From Amycolatopsis sp. CA-126428 (GTDB lineage: Bacteria > Actinomycetota > Actinomycetes > Mycobacteriales > Pseudonocardiaceae): a stretch of DNA of 64,000 nucleotides. This document shows positions 45,106 through 54,606 of the stretch, one piece after another (within the stretch, counting starts at the first letter, position 1; each line of letters starts with the position of its first letter). The notes beneath the pieces are model-generated. The model ran no database searches and had not been told where the DNA came from. It worked only from the letters and a program-made list of their open reading frames with translations. Both the position numbers and the translations under genes were made by a program. Location of the stretch: NCBI RefSeq assembly GCF_002904335.1, contig NZ_PPHF01000061.1, positions 1 through 64,000 of the forward strand. The letters run 5' to 3'.

Positions 45106-47550
45106 TCAGGACCTCATCACCGGGGAGCCGAGGGCGTTCGCCGACCGCAGCACGAGCGGGTCGGCGAAGGCGGCCGGATCGACCGTGTTCGCGGTGCGGA
45201 CCAGGAACGACCGGGTTTCGCCCGGCAGCAAGGTGATCAGCATGTCGTCGACCACGGCGTCGGGCGCCACGCGGTCGGCCAGGAGGGCGACGTCCCGGGC
45301 CAGCGCGGACGCGGTGACGTCGACGCGGTAGCCGCCCGGCACCGCCGTCGCCTCGGCGGACAGCGGACCGGCCACGTAGTCGTGCTCGAGGTCTTCGCCG
45401 AAGACGTGCACGAGCCGGGTCTCTTCGGTCGCCGCCACGAGCACCTCCTCTCCGGTCCCGGCGGGGGCCAGCTCCACTGTGGAGCGGGCCGGCACGGTGA
45501 ACCGCAGTCTACGGCGCCCGGTGACCTGGCCGGCGACCGTCCGCGTTTCCAGCTCGAGGTCACCCGACCAGGGCGTGGCGGTGTCGTTGACCGCGATGAC
45601 GACGTCTTCGCCGTCGCGCGGCTGGACCGTGAGCAGCCGGGGGGCGAACGCGTGCTTGAGGGCGTACCACAACGGCTTGAGCCGTTCGCCGGAGTCGATC
45701 GCGGCCCAGGAGGTGACCGGCCAGCAGTCGTTGAGCTGCCAGACGACGGCCCCGGCGGTGCGCGGCCACCACGACCGGAAGTGCTCGATGCCGAAGGCGA
45801 CCGCGCGGGCCTGGTTGAGCTGGGTGGCCCAGTGCCAGTCGGGGAAGGTCTCCGGCCGCGGCAGGTGGGCCGCCAGCCCGCGGTCGAGCTTGCCGTTGCC
45901 GTCCTCGGCCTTCTGGTGCAGCAGGAACCCCGGCGACGTCGGTGTGAGCGGGTCGTCGTGGATCCAGCGGGTCAGGGTGGCCCACGTGGGCGGCCCCTGG
46001 AAGCCGAACTCCGAGCAGAACCGCGGGATGTGGTCGCGGTAGTGCGTGTAGTCGACGCGGTTCCACACGTCCCACTCGTGCCGGGTGCCGTGGTCGGGGT
46101 CGTTGGGGTGGCGATCGCCGGGGCTGTACGGGCTCCCCGGTGCGTAGGGGCGGGTCGGGTCGAGCTCGGCGACGATGGCGGGCAGCAGTTCGGTGTAGTA
46201 CTTCAGGCCCCACGTGCGGCCGTCGAGCTGCTCGGGCCAGCCCCAGTCGGCGAAGCCCCAGAGGTTTTCGTTGTTGCCGTTCCAGAGGGCGAGGGAGACG
46301 TGCGGGGTCAGCCGGGCGACGTTCTCCCGGGCCTCCGCCTCGACCTCCGTCCACAGTGGCTCCTCCTCGGGGTACGAGGCGCAGGCGAACGGGAAGTCCT
46401 GCCAGACCAGGACGCCGCGTTCGTCGCAGACGTCGTAGAAGTCTTCGGTTTCGTAGATCCCCCCGCCCCAGACGCGCAGCAGGTTGAGGTTCGCCCCGAG
46501 GGCCTGGTCGACCCGGCGGGCGAGCCGGTCGCGGGTGATCCGGGTGAGGAAGTGGTCGTCGGGGATCCAGTTGGCCCCCTTGGCGAACACCGGCGTGCCG
46601 TTGACCACGAACGTGAACGGGGTGCCGATCCCGTCCGGTTCGGTGTCGACGGTGACGGTCCGGAACCCGATGCGGCGCCGGTAGGCGTCGAGCTCGGTCC
46701 CGGACCCGGCGAGGCCGACTTCGAGGTCGTGGAGCGGCTGCTCGCCGTAGCCTGCGGGCCACCACAGCCGGGCGTCCGGCACCGTCAGCGTCACCGTCCC
46801 GCGGGTGCCGCCCGGCTCGATGGTGGCGCGCACGGTCCGGTTCTCGGCGGGGATCGAGGCGACCAGCTCGAGCCGGTCGCCCGCGCCGGTGGCGCGCTCG
46901 ACGTCCGCGTGGACCGTGACCCGGCCGGTGCCGTCCTCGTCGACCGTCACCAGCGGCCGCACGGTCGCGAGCCGGGCGGTGGTCCACCGTTCGAGCCGGA
47001 CCGGCTTCCAGATCCCCGCGGTCTGCAGGTCCGGTCCCCAGTCCCAGCCGAACGAGCAGGCCATCTTGCGGATCATGTTGAACGGGCTCGGGTAGGCGTG
47101 GTCGCGCCAGCCCAGCTCGGCCTCGACCGCCTCGGCGTGGGTCAGCGCGCTCGCGATCTCGACGACGAGGGTGTTCGTGCCCTCCCGCAGGACCTCGCGG
47201 ACGTCGAAGCGGTAGGAGCGGTGCATGTTGGCGGTCTGTCCGACCTGCCGGCCGTTGAGGGTCACGGTCGCGACGGTGTCGAGGCCGTCGAAGACGAGAT
47301 CCGTGCGTTCCGCCGAAGCCGGCGCCGAGGACTCGAAGTCGAGCGTGTACCGCCACCCGGCCCGGTGCATCCACGCGACGTCGGCCTCGGCGGTGTCGAG
47401 GTACGGATCCTCGATCAGGCCGGCGGCCAGCAGGTCCAGGTGGGCGGAGCCCGGCACGGTGGCGGGGAGCGCGCGACCCCGGACCGCGTCCGGAACCGGC
47501 CCGGCCACGGCCTCGATCCGCCAGCCGCGGTGCAGTTCCTGACGGTTCAA
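45106..47550 (-). CDS. GH2 beta-mannosidase
   Basis: 814 residues, intracellular. Sugar-binding, immunoglobulin-like and barrel domains in the usual GH2 order. Acid/base Glu about 428 in WNGNNENLW and nucleophile Glu about 514 in FCSEFGFQ; CSFGWDWGPD and LNLLRVWGGGIYE are marks of beta-mannosidases rather than beta-galactosidases. It releases mannose from imported manno-oligosaccharides. Start: TTG 47550 with GGAAGGAG eight bases upstream is preferred over longer in-frame versions, which would begin inside the promoter. It is followed directly by the LacI-like sensor gene. Confidence 0.9.
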   Translation of the reverse strand: MNRQELHRGWRIEAVAGPVPDAVRGRALPATVPGSAHLDLLAAGLIEDPYLDTAEADVAWMHRAGWRYTLDFESSAPASAERTDLVFDGLDTVATVTLNGRQVGQTANMHRSYRFDVREVLREGTNTLVVEIASALTHAEAVEAELGWRDHAYPSPFNMIRKMACSFGWDWGPDLQTAGIWKPVRLERWTTARLATVRPLVTVDEDGTGRVTVHADVERATGAGDRLELVASIPAENRTVRATIEPGGTRGTVTLTVPDARLWWPAGYGEQPLHDLEVGLAGSGTELDAYRRRIGFRTVTVDTEPDGIGTPFTFVVNGTPVFAKGANWIPDDHFLTRITRDRLARRVDQALGANLNLLRVWGGGIYETEDFYDVCDERGVLVWQDFPFACASYPEEEPLWTEVEAEARENVARLTPHVSLALWNGNNENLWGFADWGWPEQLDGRTWGLKYYTELLPAIVAELDPTRPYAPGSPYSPGDRHPNDPDHGTRHEWDVWNRVDYTHYRDHIPRFCSEFGFQGPPTWATLTRWIHDDPLTPTSPGFLLHQKAEDGNGKLDRGLAAHLPRPETFPDWHWATQLNQARAVAFGIEHFRSWWPRTAGAVVWQLNDCWPVTSWAAIDSGERLKPLWYALKHAFAPRLLTVQPRDGEDVVIAVNDTATPWSGDLELETRTVAGQVTGRRRLRFTVPARSTVELAPAGTGEEVLVAATEETRLVHVFGEDLEHDYVAGPLSAEATAVPGGYRVDVTASALARDVALLADRVAPDAVVDDMLITLLPGETRSFLVRTANTVDPAAFADPLVLRSANALGSPVMRS

Positions 47551-47599
47551 TTCGGGCGCTCCTTCCGGCGGCTCACCTCGGAGCACGCCTTCTTCGCGA

Positions 47600-47628
47600 T
47601 TGTTACTCAAGTAACTTAAGTAAGTCAA
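47600..47628 (-). promoter_or_regulatory. Promoter/operator of the beta-mannosidase operon
   Basis: Minus strand TTGACT (47628-47623), 17-nt spacer, TAACAA (47605-47600). The word GACTTACTTA (47626-47617) overlaps it and recurs at the ROK regulator's own promoter (53306-53315). The same hexamers and spacing occur before the importer genes (53193-53221). Confidence 0.68.
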
Positions 47629-47663
47629 CCGAGTTGTGGTCCAGACCTTCTTCGATCAGCGGG

Positions 47664-48626
47664 TCATGCCGGTGCGCCAGGAAACCAGCACCGCGCGAAG
47701 TGCGCGGTACCCACCTTCTCCTCCGCCGGTGTCGTAGCGCAGACCGCCGCCGCCGAACGGCAGCGGTCGCGGAACGTGCAGCCGCTGTGCACGCCGGGCG
47801 CGAGGCCGCCGCCGACCGGCTCGGCCTGCTCCACCGCCGCCGTCCCCCGCCGGTCGGGATCGGGCGCGGCCGCCGCGAGCAGCTGCGTGTACGGGTGCTT
47901 CGGCCGCAGGATCACCTCCGACGCCGGGCCGCGTTCGACGATCCGGCCGCGGTACAGCACCGCGATGTCGTCGGCGAAGTGGCGGGCCGTGGCCAGGTCG
48001 TGCGTGATGTACAGGACGGCCAGCCGGTCCTCGCGCTGCAGCCGCCCCAGGAGGTTGAGCACGCCGAGGCGGATGGAGACGTCGAGCATCGACACCGGCT
48101 CGTCCGCGATGATGACCTTCGCACCGGGCGCGAGCGCCCGGGCGATCGCCACCCGCTGGCGCTGCCCGCCCGACAGCTCGTGCGGCCGGCGCCGGGCGAT
48201 TTCGCCGGCCGGAGACAGGTTGACGCGCTCCAGGAGGTTCAGGACCTGCCGCCAGGTGTCCTCGCGGCCCCGGGCGCGCCCGTGCAGCAGCAACGGCCGC
48301 GCCAGGTGGTGCTCGACCGTGTGGAAGGGGTTCAGGGACGCGAACGGGTCCTGGAACACCATCTGCACGTGGTCGCGGTACGCCCGGCCGGACACCTCGG
48401 CACCGTCGTCGGCGCTGACCACGATCCGCCCGGACGACGGCGACTCGAGCCGGGCGACCATCCGGGCGATCGTCGACTTCCCCGACCCGGACTCGCCCAC
48501 CAGCGCCGTCGTCCGGCCGGCGGTCAGGGTGAACGACACGCCGTCGACCGCGCGCAGCCGGGACCGGCGCACGCCGTCGCGGACCCGGAAGTCCTTGACC
48601 AGGTCGCGGACCGCCAGCTCGGTCAC
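47664..48626 (-). CDS. ABC importer ATPase (DppF/OppF type)
   Basis: 320 residues. Walker A GESGSGKST, signature LSGGQRQR, Walker B VIIADEPVSMLD, and the C-terminal oligopeptide-transporter extension with its Cys cluster (CTFRDRCRSAAAVC, then CWFPG), a likely iron-sulfur site in this family. It powers import with the fused DppC-DppD protein. GTG start overlaps the stop of that gene (GTGA). Last gene of the importer operon. Confidence 0.9.
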   Translation of the reverse strand: MTELAVRDLVKDFRVRDGVRRSRLRAVDGVSFTLTAGRTTALVGESGSGKSTIARMVARLESPSSGRIVVSADDGAEVSGRAYRDHVQMVFQDPFASLNPFHTVEHHLARPLLLHGRARGREDTWRQVLNLLERVNLSPAGEIARRRPHELSGGQRQRVAIARALAPGAKVIIADEPVSMLDVSIRLGVLNLLGRLQREDRLAVLYITHDLATARHFADDIAVLYRGRIVERGPASEVILRPKHPYTQLLAAAAPDPDRRGTAAVEQAEPVGGGLAPGVHSGCTFRDRCRSAAAVCATTPAEEKVGTAHFARCWFPGAPA

Positions 48627-50437
48627 CGGACACCTCCTTCGGTGAGGGCCTGGTCGCGCAGGAACGCCCCGCGCTCCCCGGTCAGGCTCGGGAACGACGC
48701 GAGCAACGTCCGGGTGTAGGGGTGCGCCGGCGCGCGGTACATCCGCTCGGCCGGGGCGTCTTCGACGATCTCGCCGTCCTTCATCACCGCGATCCGGTCG
48801 GCGATCTCCAGCAGCAGCGGCAGGTCGTGGGTGATGAGGATGACGGCGAAGCCGAACTCGTCCCGCAGCCGCAGGATCTCCTTCAGGATCCCGCGTTGCA
48901 CCACGACGTCCAGCGCGGTCGTGGGCTCGTCCATGATCATCACCTGCGGGTCGAGCAGCAGGGCCATCGCGATCATCACGCGCTGCCGCATCCCGCCCGA
49001 CAGCTCGTGCGGGTAGGCGCCCAGCCGGCCGGGATCGACGCCGACCAGCCGCAGGACCTCTTCGCACTTCGCTTTCCGCTGCGCCTTCGGCAGGCCCGGG
49101 CGGTGGGTGGTCAGGACGTCGTCCAGCTGCGAACGCACTGTGGTCACGGGGTTCAGCGCGTTCATCGCCCCTTGGAAGACCATCGAGAGGCGGTCCCAGC
49201 GGAACGCGCGCAGCTCCTCGCGTTCCAGGGCCAGCACGTCGATGTCCGAGCCGTCGCGGTCGTGCAGGACGACCGTGCCCGCGGCGACCTCCGCGGGCGG
49301 CCGGTGCAGCCGGTTGATCGCGTAGGCCAAGGTCGTCTTCCCGCAGCCGGACTCCCCGGCCAGGCCGAGGATCTCGCCGCGCCGGAGCGTGAGGGACACG
49401 TCCTTGACCGCGTGGACCGGCGCCTGCGTGCGGTAGACGACGTCGAGGTGATCGACGCTCAGCACGACGTCGGCCCCGGCCCCGGCCGGCGGCCGGGTTT
49501 CCGGCCGTTCGGCACGCCGCCGCCGGCCCGCCACCCGCAGCTTCGGGTTGATGATTTCGTCGATGCTGAAGTTGATCAGCGAAAGCCCGCAGCCGAACAA
49601 CGCGATGACCAGACCGGGCGGGACGAACCACCACCAGGCCGACCGCTGGAGGGCGAACCCGTTCTGGGCGAAGTAGAGCATCGTCCCCAGCGTCGAGGAA
49701 TTCGACGCACCAAGCCCGAGGAACGACAGGCCGGCCTCGGACAGGATCGCCGCGATCACCGCGAACACGAACTGCGACGCCAGCAGCGGCAGCAGGTTGG
49801 GCAGGATCTCGACGGTGATGACGCGCCAGCGCTTCTCCCCCGCGACCCGGGCCGCGGCGACGTAGTCGCGGTTGCGCAGCGACAGCGTCTGGGCGCGCAG
49901 GACCCGCGCCGAGGCCGCCCACCCGGTGATGGCCAGCACGAGCGCGACCGTCCACGCGCCGCGCGACTCGGGCGGCACGAACCCGGCGATCACGATCACC
50001 AGCGGCAGCCCGGGGATGACCAGCATGACGTTGGAGAACAGGGAAAACACTTCGTCGACGGCGCCGCCGGCGTAGGCGCCGATGACGCCGAAGAACGCGG
50101 AGAGCACCGTCGCCAGCACCCCGACGATCAGGCCGATCTGGAGGGAGCCGCGGGTGGCGTACGCCAGCTGGGCGAAGACGTCCTGCCCGGTCTGGGTGAG
50201 ACCGAGGAGGTGGCCGTCGCCGGGCGGGGCGAGGCCGGCGTCACGGATCGTGTCGGGGTCGCCGACGAACAGCGGCCCGAAGATCCCGAACAGGGCGATG
50301 ACCGCGACCAGGCCGAGCCCGACGCCCAGGCGGGGCGACCACGTCGGCAGGACCGCGCGCAGTCCGCTGACGCGGCCCCGGCGGACGGGCGTCAGGATCG
50401 GCGCGCCCGTGGTGGTTTCGGGACTGAGGTTCGTCAC
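48623..50437 (-). CDS. Fused ABC permease-ATPase (DppC-DppD type)
   Basis: 604 residues joining two proteins usually made separately. Residues 30-320 are a DppC-like permease with about six helices and the EAA-like loop ([20 protein letters not shown]). After a basic linker ([13 protein letters not shown]), residues 338-604 are an ATPase with Walker [10 protein letters not shown], signature LSGGMRQR and Walker [13 protein letters not shown]. Fusion fixes one permease to one ATPase in the complex. Such fusions are known in actinobacterial oligosaccharide and peptide importers. Start GTG after AAGGAGAACGGCAC. Confidence 0.9.
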   Translation of the reverse strand: MTNLSPETTTGAPILTPVRRGRVSGLRAVLPTWSPRLGVGLGLVAVIALFGIFGPLFVGDPDTIRDAGLAPPGDGHLLGLTQTGQDVFAQLAYATRGSLQIGLIVGVLATVLSAFFGVIGAYAGGAVDEVFSLFSNVMLVIPGLPLVIVIAGFVPPESRGAWTVALVLAITGWAASARVLRAQTLSLRNRDYVAAARVAGEKRWRVITVEILPNLLPLLASQFVFAVIAAILSEAGLSFLGLGASNSSTLGTMLYFAQNGFALQRSAWWWFVPPGLVIALFGCGLSLINFSIDEIINPKLRVAGRRRRAERPETRPPAGAGADVVLSVDHLDVVYRTQAPVHAVKDVSLTLRRGEILGLAGESGCGKTTLAYAINRLHRPPAEVAAGTVVLHDRDGSDIDVLALEREELRAFRWDRLSMVFQGAMNALNPVTTVRSQLDDVLTTHRPGLPKAQRKAKCEEVLRLVGVDPGRLGAYPHELSGGMRQRVMIAMALLLDPQVMIMDEPTTALDVVVQRGILKEILRLRDEFGFAVILITHDLPLLLEIADRIAVMKDGEIVEDAPAERMYRAPAHPYTRTLLASFPSLTGERGAFLRDQALTEGGVR

Positions 50438-50452
50438 GTGCCGTTCTCCTTC

Positions 50453-51442
50453 TCAGGCCCGGGCCCGGGTGCGCGCGTCGATCAGGCCGTACAGCAGGTC
50501 GATCACGAGGTTGGCGGCGAGCACGGCCACGGTGATGATCAGGAAGATGCCCTGCATCAGCGCGTAGTCGTTGTTCTGCACCGCCTGCAGCAGCTTCGAG
50601 CCGATACCGGGGTAGGAGAACACCTGCTCGGTGACGATCGACCCGGACACCACGAAGCCCAGAGAAATCGCGAACCCGGCCACCGACGGCAGGACCGCGT
50701 TCCGGGCGGCGTAGCGCAGCATCACCCGCCCGTCGCGCAGTCCCTTGGCCTGCGCGGTGAGCACGTAGTCCTCGGATCCGGTGGACACCATCATGTTGCG
50801 CATGCCGAGCAGCCACCCGCCGACCGAGGAGACGACGATGGTGAGCGCGGGCAGGGTGCCGTGGTACACAGCCGATCCGAGGAAGTCGGCGTTCCACCCC
50901 GGGTCGAGGGCCACGTCGTAGCCGCCGAGCAGCGGGAACCACCCGAGGGCGCCGGCGAGCAGCGCCGCCAGCAGCAGCGCCAGCCAGAAGTACGGGACCG
51001 CGGCCAGCACCGTGGTCCCCGGCACGAGGGCGTCCAGCCACGTGCCGCGCTTCCAGCCGACGACCATGCCGAGCCCGACCCCGAGCAGGAACGACAGCAG
51101 CGTCGCGATGCCCACCAGGACCAGCGTCCAGGGCAGCGCCTGGGCGATGACGTCGGAGACCTTGGCGGGGAAGACGCTGACCGACACGCCGAGGTCGCCG
51201 TGCGCCAGCCGGCCGAGGTAGGAGCCGTACTGCGACCACAGGGGCTCGTCGCTGTGGGTGCCCAGCAGCAGCTCGTAGGCGCGGCGCACCGACGGATCGG
51301 GGGTCGCACCGCGCTGGGCCAGCTTCGCGAGCAGGACGTCCACCGGGTTGCCGGGGAGCAGGCGCGGGATCAGGAAGTCGAGCGTCAGCGCCGCCCACAG
51401 GGCCACCAGGTAGAACGCCAGCTTCCGGAGGTAGTAGCTCAC
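50453..51442 (-). CDS. ABC importer permease (DppB type)
   Basis: 329 residues, six membrane helices, GTG start 3 bp after the binding-protein stop. Family marks: RLLPGNPVDVLLA near the N-terminus and the EAA-like loop (LTAQAKGLRDGRVMLRYAARNA). Partner of the fused DppC-DppD permease. Despite the peptide-transporter name, the gene neighbours (mannosidase, epimerase, ROK) point to oligosaccharide import. Confidence 0.88.
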   Translation of the reverse strand: MSYYLRKLAFYLVALWAALTLDFLIPRLLPGNPVDVLLAKLAQRGATPDPSVRRAYELLLGTHSDEPLWSQYGSYLGRLAHGDLGVSVSVFPAKVSDVIAQALPWTLVLVGIATLLSFLLGVGLGMVVGWKRGTWLDALVPGTTVLAAVPYFWLALLLAALLAGALGWFPLLGGYDVALDPGWNADFLGSAVYHGTLPALTIVVSSVGGWLLGMRNMMVSTGSEDYVLTAQAKGLRDGRVMLRYAARNAVLPSVAGFAISLGFVVSGSIVTEQVFSYPGIGSKLLQAVQNNDYALMQGIFLIITVAVLAANLVIDLLYGLIDARTRARA

Positions 51443-51445
51443 CGG

Positions 51446-53128
51446 TCACCGGCCCGCGGGCTTGAGCGCCTTGTAGATCTGGGCCTGGTCCGGCCGGCTC
51501 CACACCGCCGGGAACGCGTACAGGTTGTCCTTGGCCGGCCAGCCGGTGAACTTGGCCGAGTGGTATTCGCTCGTCGTGCCGCCGGTCAGGATCGGGATGT
51601 AGGGCATGTCCTGTTCGACGCGGGTCTGGACGACGTCGAAGTACGGCTGCCGCTTCGCCGCGTCGGTCGAGTCGATGCCCTTGACGGCGTTGAGGGCCGC
51701 GTCGACTTCCGCATCGGAGTAGCGGCTGTAGTTCGGGTAGGCCGATTCGCCGACCTTGGCCGTGGTCTCGGTCGAGAAGTAGTAGTTGTAGTCGTAGAAG
51801 GGGTCCGCCGACGGGCCCTGGTTCATCGCGTCGATCAGCAGCTGGAAGCGGCCGCGCACGCGCGCGTCGGCCCACTCGTTGTAGGACACCTGCTGGGCGG
51901 TCAGCTTGATCCCGGCGGGCTGCAGCTGCTGGGCCATGGTGGTGATCGCGGTGATGTAGTCGGTCCAGCCCGAGGGCACCTGGACCGTCAGCTCGAGCGG
52001 TTTGCCGTCCTTGGCGAAGAGGCCGTCCGGGCCCTTCGCGTAGCCCGCGCCCTGCAGGAGCCCGGCCGAGCGGGCCAGGTCGGGTGCCTTCGGGGCGAGC
52101 CGTTCCCGCAGTTTCGGCGAGACGTACTTGGCGTCGCGGCCGAGCAGCGTGAAGCCCGGCGAGATGTCGGAGGCGGTGTCCTCGAAGGCCAGCGCGTTGA
52201 GCTGGGTGCGGTTGATCGCGTAGTAGATCGCCTTGCGGACGGCCGGGTCGGTCTGCGGGCCGGTGCAGCCGAGAGCGGCGTTCGAACAGGTCGTGAGGTT
52301 CATCTGGTTCATCGGGACCGTGATGGCCTGGTAGCCCGGGTAGTTCTTCGCGACGTTCTTGATTTCGGGGACCGGCCCGGTCTGCCAGTCGATCTGCTTG
52401 CTCGCCAGCGCGTCCGCGCCGGACTGGTTGCCCGCCAGCGCGAGGTAGCGGATCCGCTTCACCGCGGGCTCGCCGCCCCAGTAGCCGGGGTTGGCCTTGA
52501 ACGTGAACGCCTGGGGCTTGAACTCCTCGAGCACGAACGGGCCGGTGCCGACCGGCTGCGCGACCACGTCGTTCGCCGGGTCGGGGATCTTCGACCACAG
52601 GTGCCGGGGAACGATGAAAGTCTTGCCGAGGACCTGCGCGCCCTGCATGAACGCCGGCTTCGAGAAGGTGATCCGGACGTGGGTGTCGTCGGTGGCGACG
52701 GCCTGGCCGTCGTAGCCGGTGGTGTTGATGGTCTTGTTCTTCGCCACCATGTCGAGCGTGAACGCCACGTCCTCGGCGGTGAAGGGCGTGCCGTCGGAGA
52801 ACTTCACGTTCGGCCGCAGGGTGACCAGCAGCTGCGTGCCGTCGGCGTTCCAGGCGAAGTCGGTGCCCAGCAGCGGGACGGGCTTCGCGTCCTGGGTGAT
52901 GTTGTAGAAGAACAGCGGTTCGAAGATCGTCCCCGGCCCTTCCATCGTGCTGGAGGAGAACGGGTTGAAGTTGATCTGGTAGTCGCCCGACTGGCCGGTG
53001 TAGGCGACCAGCGTGCTGTCCGCGGCGGACCCGCTGTCCGACGACCCGCAGCCGGTGAGGAACGTGGTGGCCGCGACCGCGGCGAGCACCGCGCCGCCTG
53101 CCCGGCGACGCGCTGGGTGAACCGACAT
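51446..53128 (-). CDS. Solute-binding lipoprotein, family 5 (SBP_bac_5)
   Basis: 560 residues. Lipobox FLTGC with Cys27 as lipid anchor, then the two-lobed family 5 fold (LRPNVKFSDGTPFTAEDV, VGTGPFVLEEF, AYPNYSRYSDAEVDAAL). It captures the substrate outside the membrane. Family 5 proteins bind peptides but in actinobacteria and Thermotoga also cello- and manno-oligosaccharides; context favours the latter. Start ATG 53128 after AGGAGGACTTG. First gene of the importer operon. Confidence 0.88.
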   Translation of the reverse strand: MSVHPARRRAGGAVLAAVAATTFLTGCGSSDSGSAADSTLVAYTGQSGDYQINFNPFSSSTMEGPGTIFEPLFFYNITQDAKPVPLLGTDFAWNADGTQLLVTLRPNVKFSDGTPFTAEDVAFTLDMVAKNKTINTTGYDGQAVATDDTHVRITFSKPAFMQGAQVLGKTFIVPRHLWSKIPDPANDVVAQPVGTGPFVLEEFKPQAFTFKANPGYWGGEPAVKRIRYLALAGNQSGADALASKQIDWQTGPVPEIKNVAKNYPGYQAITVPMNQMNLTTCSNAALGCTGPQTDPAVRKAIYYAINRTQLNALAFEDTASDISPGFTLLGRDAKYVSPKLRERLAPKAPDLARSAGLLQGAGYAKGPDGLFAKDGKPLELTVQVPSGWTDYITAITTMAQQLQPAGIKLTAQQVSYNEWADARVRGRFQLLIDAMNQGPSADPFYDYNYYFSTETTAKVGESAYPNYSRYSDAEVDAALNAVKGIDSTDAAKRQPYFDVVQTRVEQDMPYIPILTGGTTSEYHSAKFTGWPAKDNLYAFPAVWSRPDQAQIYKALKPAGR

Positions 53129-53192
53129 CAAGTCCTCCTGGCTGGGCTGCGTTGACCGTCCGCCGATCACGGCAGGCACAAGACTGAAGGCA

Positions 53193-53221
53193 TTGTTAAG
53201 TCATCGAAGAAATTAAGTCAA
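53193..53221 (-). promoter_or_regulatory. Promoter of the ABC importer operon
   Basis: Minus strand TTGACT (53221-53216), 17-nt spacer, TAACAA (53198-53193). Identical hexamers and spacing to the beta-mannosidase promoter. GACTTAATTT and GACTTAAC words flank it, likely operator half-sites. Confidence 0.68.
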
Positions 53222-53282
53222 CCCTTTCGGGGCATCTGCCGGGCGCGAACGCGCTGTCTACACCCGGCTGGCGGGCAGCGCC

Positions 53283-53316
53283 TTGCTACTCTTCGCGTAT
53301 CGACCTAAGTAAGTCG
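53283..53316 (+). promoter_or_regulatory. Autoregulated promoter of the ROK gene
   Basis: TTGCTA (53283-53288), 17-nt spacer, TAAGTA (53306-53311). Over the -10 lies the near-palindrome CGACCTAAGTAAGTCG (53301-53316), containing the GACTTACTTA word shared with the beta-mannosidase promoter. Confidence 0.6.
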
Positions 53317-53328
53317 GCAGGAGTTCGG

Positions 53329-54606
53329 ATGAGCGCGCCCACCAGGACCACCCCGCACACCAGCAGCCGGGCGGCGGTCCTCGACGTCATCCGGGCGGCC
53401 GGCACCATCAGCCGGGTCAGCCTGGTCAACGCCACCGGCCTGACCGGTGCCACGATCTCCACGGTCGTCCGCGGTCTCATCGACGACGGCCTGGTCCAGG
53501 AGACCGGACGCGCCGCGTCGACCGGCGGCAAGCGCCGCGTCCTGCTGCAGCTGAACCCGTCGGCCCGGTACGCCGTGGGCATCCACCTCGACCACGCCGA
53601 CATCACGTACGTGGTCACCGACCTGGCGGGGGCCGTGGTCGCCCGCATCTCCCGGCCCGGCGCGGGGGACGCCGCCCCGGAAGCGGTCGTACAGCGGATG
53701 ACCGAAGAGGCCTGGGCGCTCGTCGCGAGCGCCGACGTCGACCGCGCGCGCCTGCTGGGGTTCGGCCTGGTCATCCCCGGCCCCCTCAGCGCCAACGAAG
53801 GCATGGCGATCACCCCGCCGGCCATGCGGCGGTGGGCGGACTTCCCGCTGGGCGGCGAAATGCGCCGCGCCACCGGCCTGCCGGTCGTGCTCGACAACGA
53901 CGCAACCGCCGCGGCGCTCGGCGAACACTGGTCCGGCGGCGTGGACCTGCCGCCCACCTTCGCCGCGCTGTACATGGGCAGCGGCATCGGCGCCGGGCTG
54001 ATCGTCAACGGGATCAGCTACCGGGGCACGAGCGGCAACACCGGCGAGCTGGGCCACATCTGCCTCGACCTGGACGGTCCCGAATGCTGGTGCGGTGCGC
54101 GCGGCTGTCTCGAGGTCCTCGCCGGCCCGGCCGCCGTCGTGGCCGCCGCGCGTGCCGACCGCCGGCTCGCCCGCGCGGCCGGGCTGTCCCGGCGGGATCG
54201 CACCCCGGACCAGTCGGTGATCCCGGACTTCGCGGCGGTCAGCCGGGCGGCGCGACGCGGTGACGAGAGCGCGCTCGCCCTGCTGGAGCGCTCGGCGCGG
54301 TACGTCGCGGTCGCCGTGCGGAACCTGGCGAACATCATGGACCTCGAAGCCGTGGTCCTCACCGGCCCCAGCTTCGCCATCGCCGGACCGAGCTACCTGC
54401 CGGCGGTCGGCCGGGAACTGGACGGCATGTTCTTCGCCCGCGCCAACCACACCGTCGAGATGCGGCTGTCCCGGGCGGCGGCGACCGCACCGGCGATCGG
54501 CGCCGCCGCGATGGTGCTGCAGTCGGAGCTCGTGCCCCTGCACAGCGGCCTGCGGCTGCCGGAGAACCTCCAGCCGTCCGAACCCCCGCTGTCACCCGCC
54601 TCCTGA
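53329..54606 (+). CDS. ROK-family repressor of the mannoside importer cluster
   Basis: 425 residues. N-terminal HTH (RVSLVNATGLTGATISTVVRGLIDDGLV), ROK fold with GSGIGAGLIVNG and a complete zinc site (GHICLDLDGPECWCGARGCLE). Start ATG after GGCAGGAG. Divergent from the importer operon. Shared promoter words suggest it controls itself, the importer, the beta-mannosidase and perhaps the epimerase. The inducer would be a manno-oligosaccharide or mannose, by inference. Its 3' end overlaps the convergent epimerase gene by 15 bp. Confidence 0.87.
   Translation: MSAPTRTTPHTSSRAAVLDVIRAAGTISRVSLVNATGLTGATISTVVRGLIDDGLVQETGRAASTGGKRRVLLQLNPSARYAVGIHLDHADITYVVTDLAGAVVARISRPGAGDAAPEAVVQRMTEEAWALVASADVDRARLLGFGLVIPGPLSANEGMAITPPAMRRWADFPLGGEMRRATGLPVVLDNDATAAALGEHWSGGVDLPPTFAALYMGSGIGAGLIVNGISYRGTSGNTGELGHICLDLDGPECWCGARGCLEVLAGPAAVVAAARADRRLARAAGLSRRDRTPDQSVIPDFAAVSRAARRGDESALALLERSARYVAVAVRNLANIMDLEAVVLTGPSFAIAGPSYLPAVGRELDGMFFARANHTVEMRLSRAAATAPAIGAAAMVLQSELVPLHSGLRLPENLQPSEPPLSPAS

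Noticed and set aside
48722..53155. 1477-codon plus-strand frame opposite the importer genes
   Set aside because: Same reason; the minus strand holds five recognisable transport domains with all motifs.
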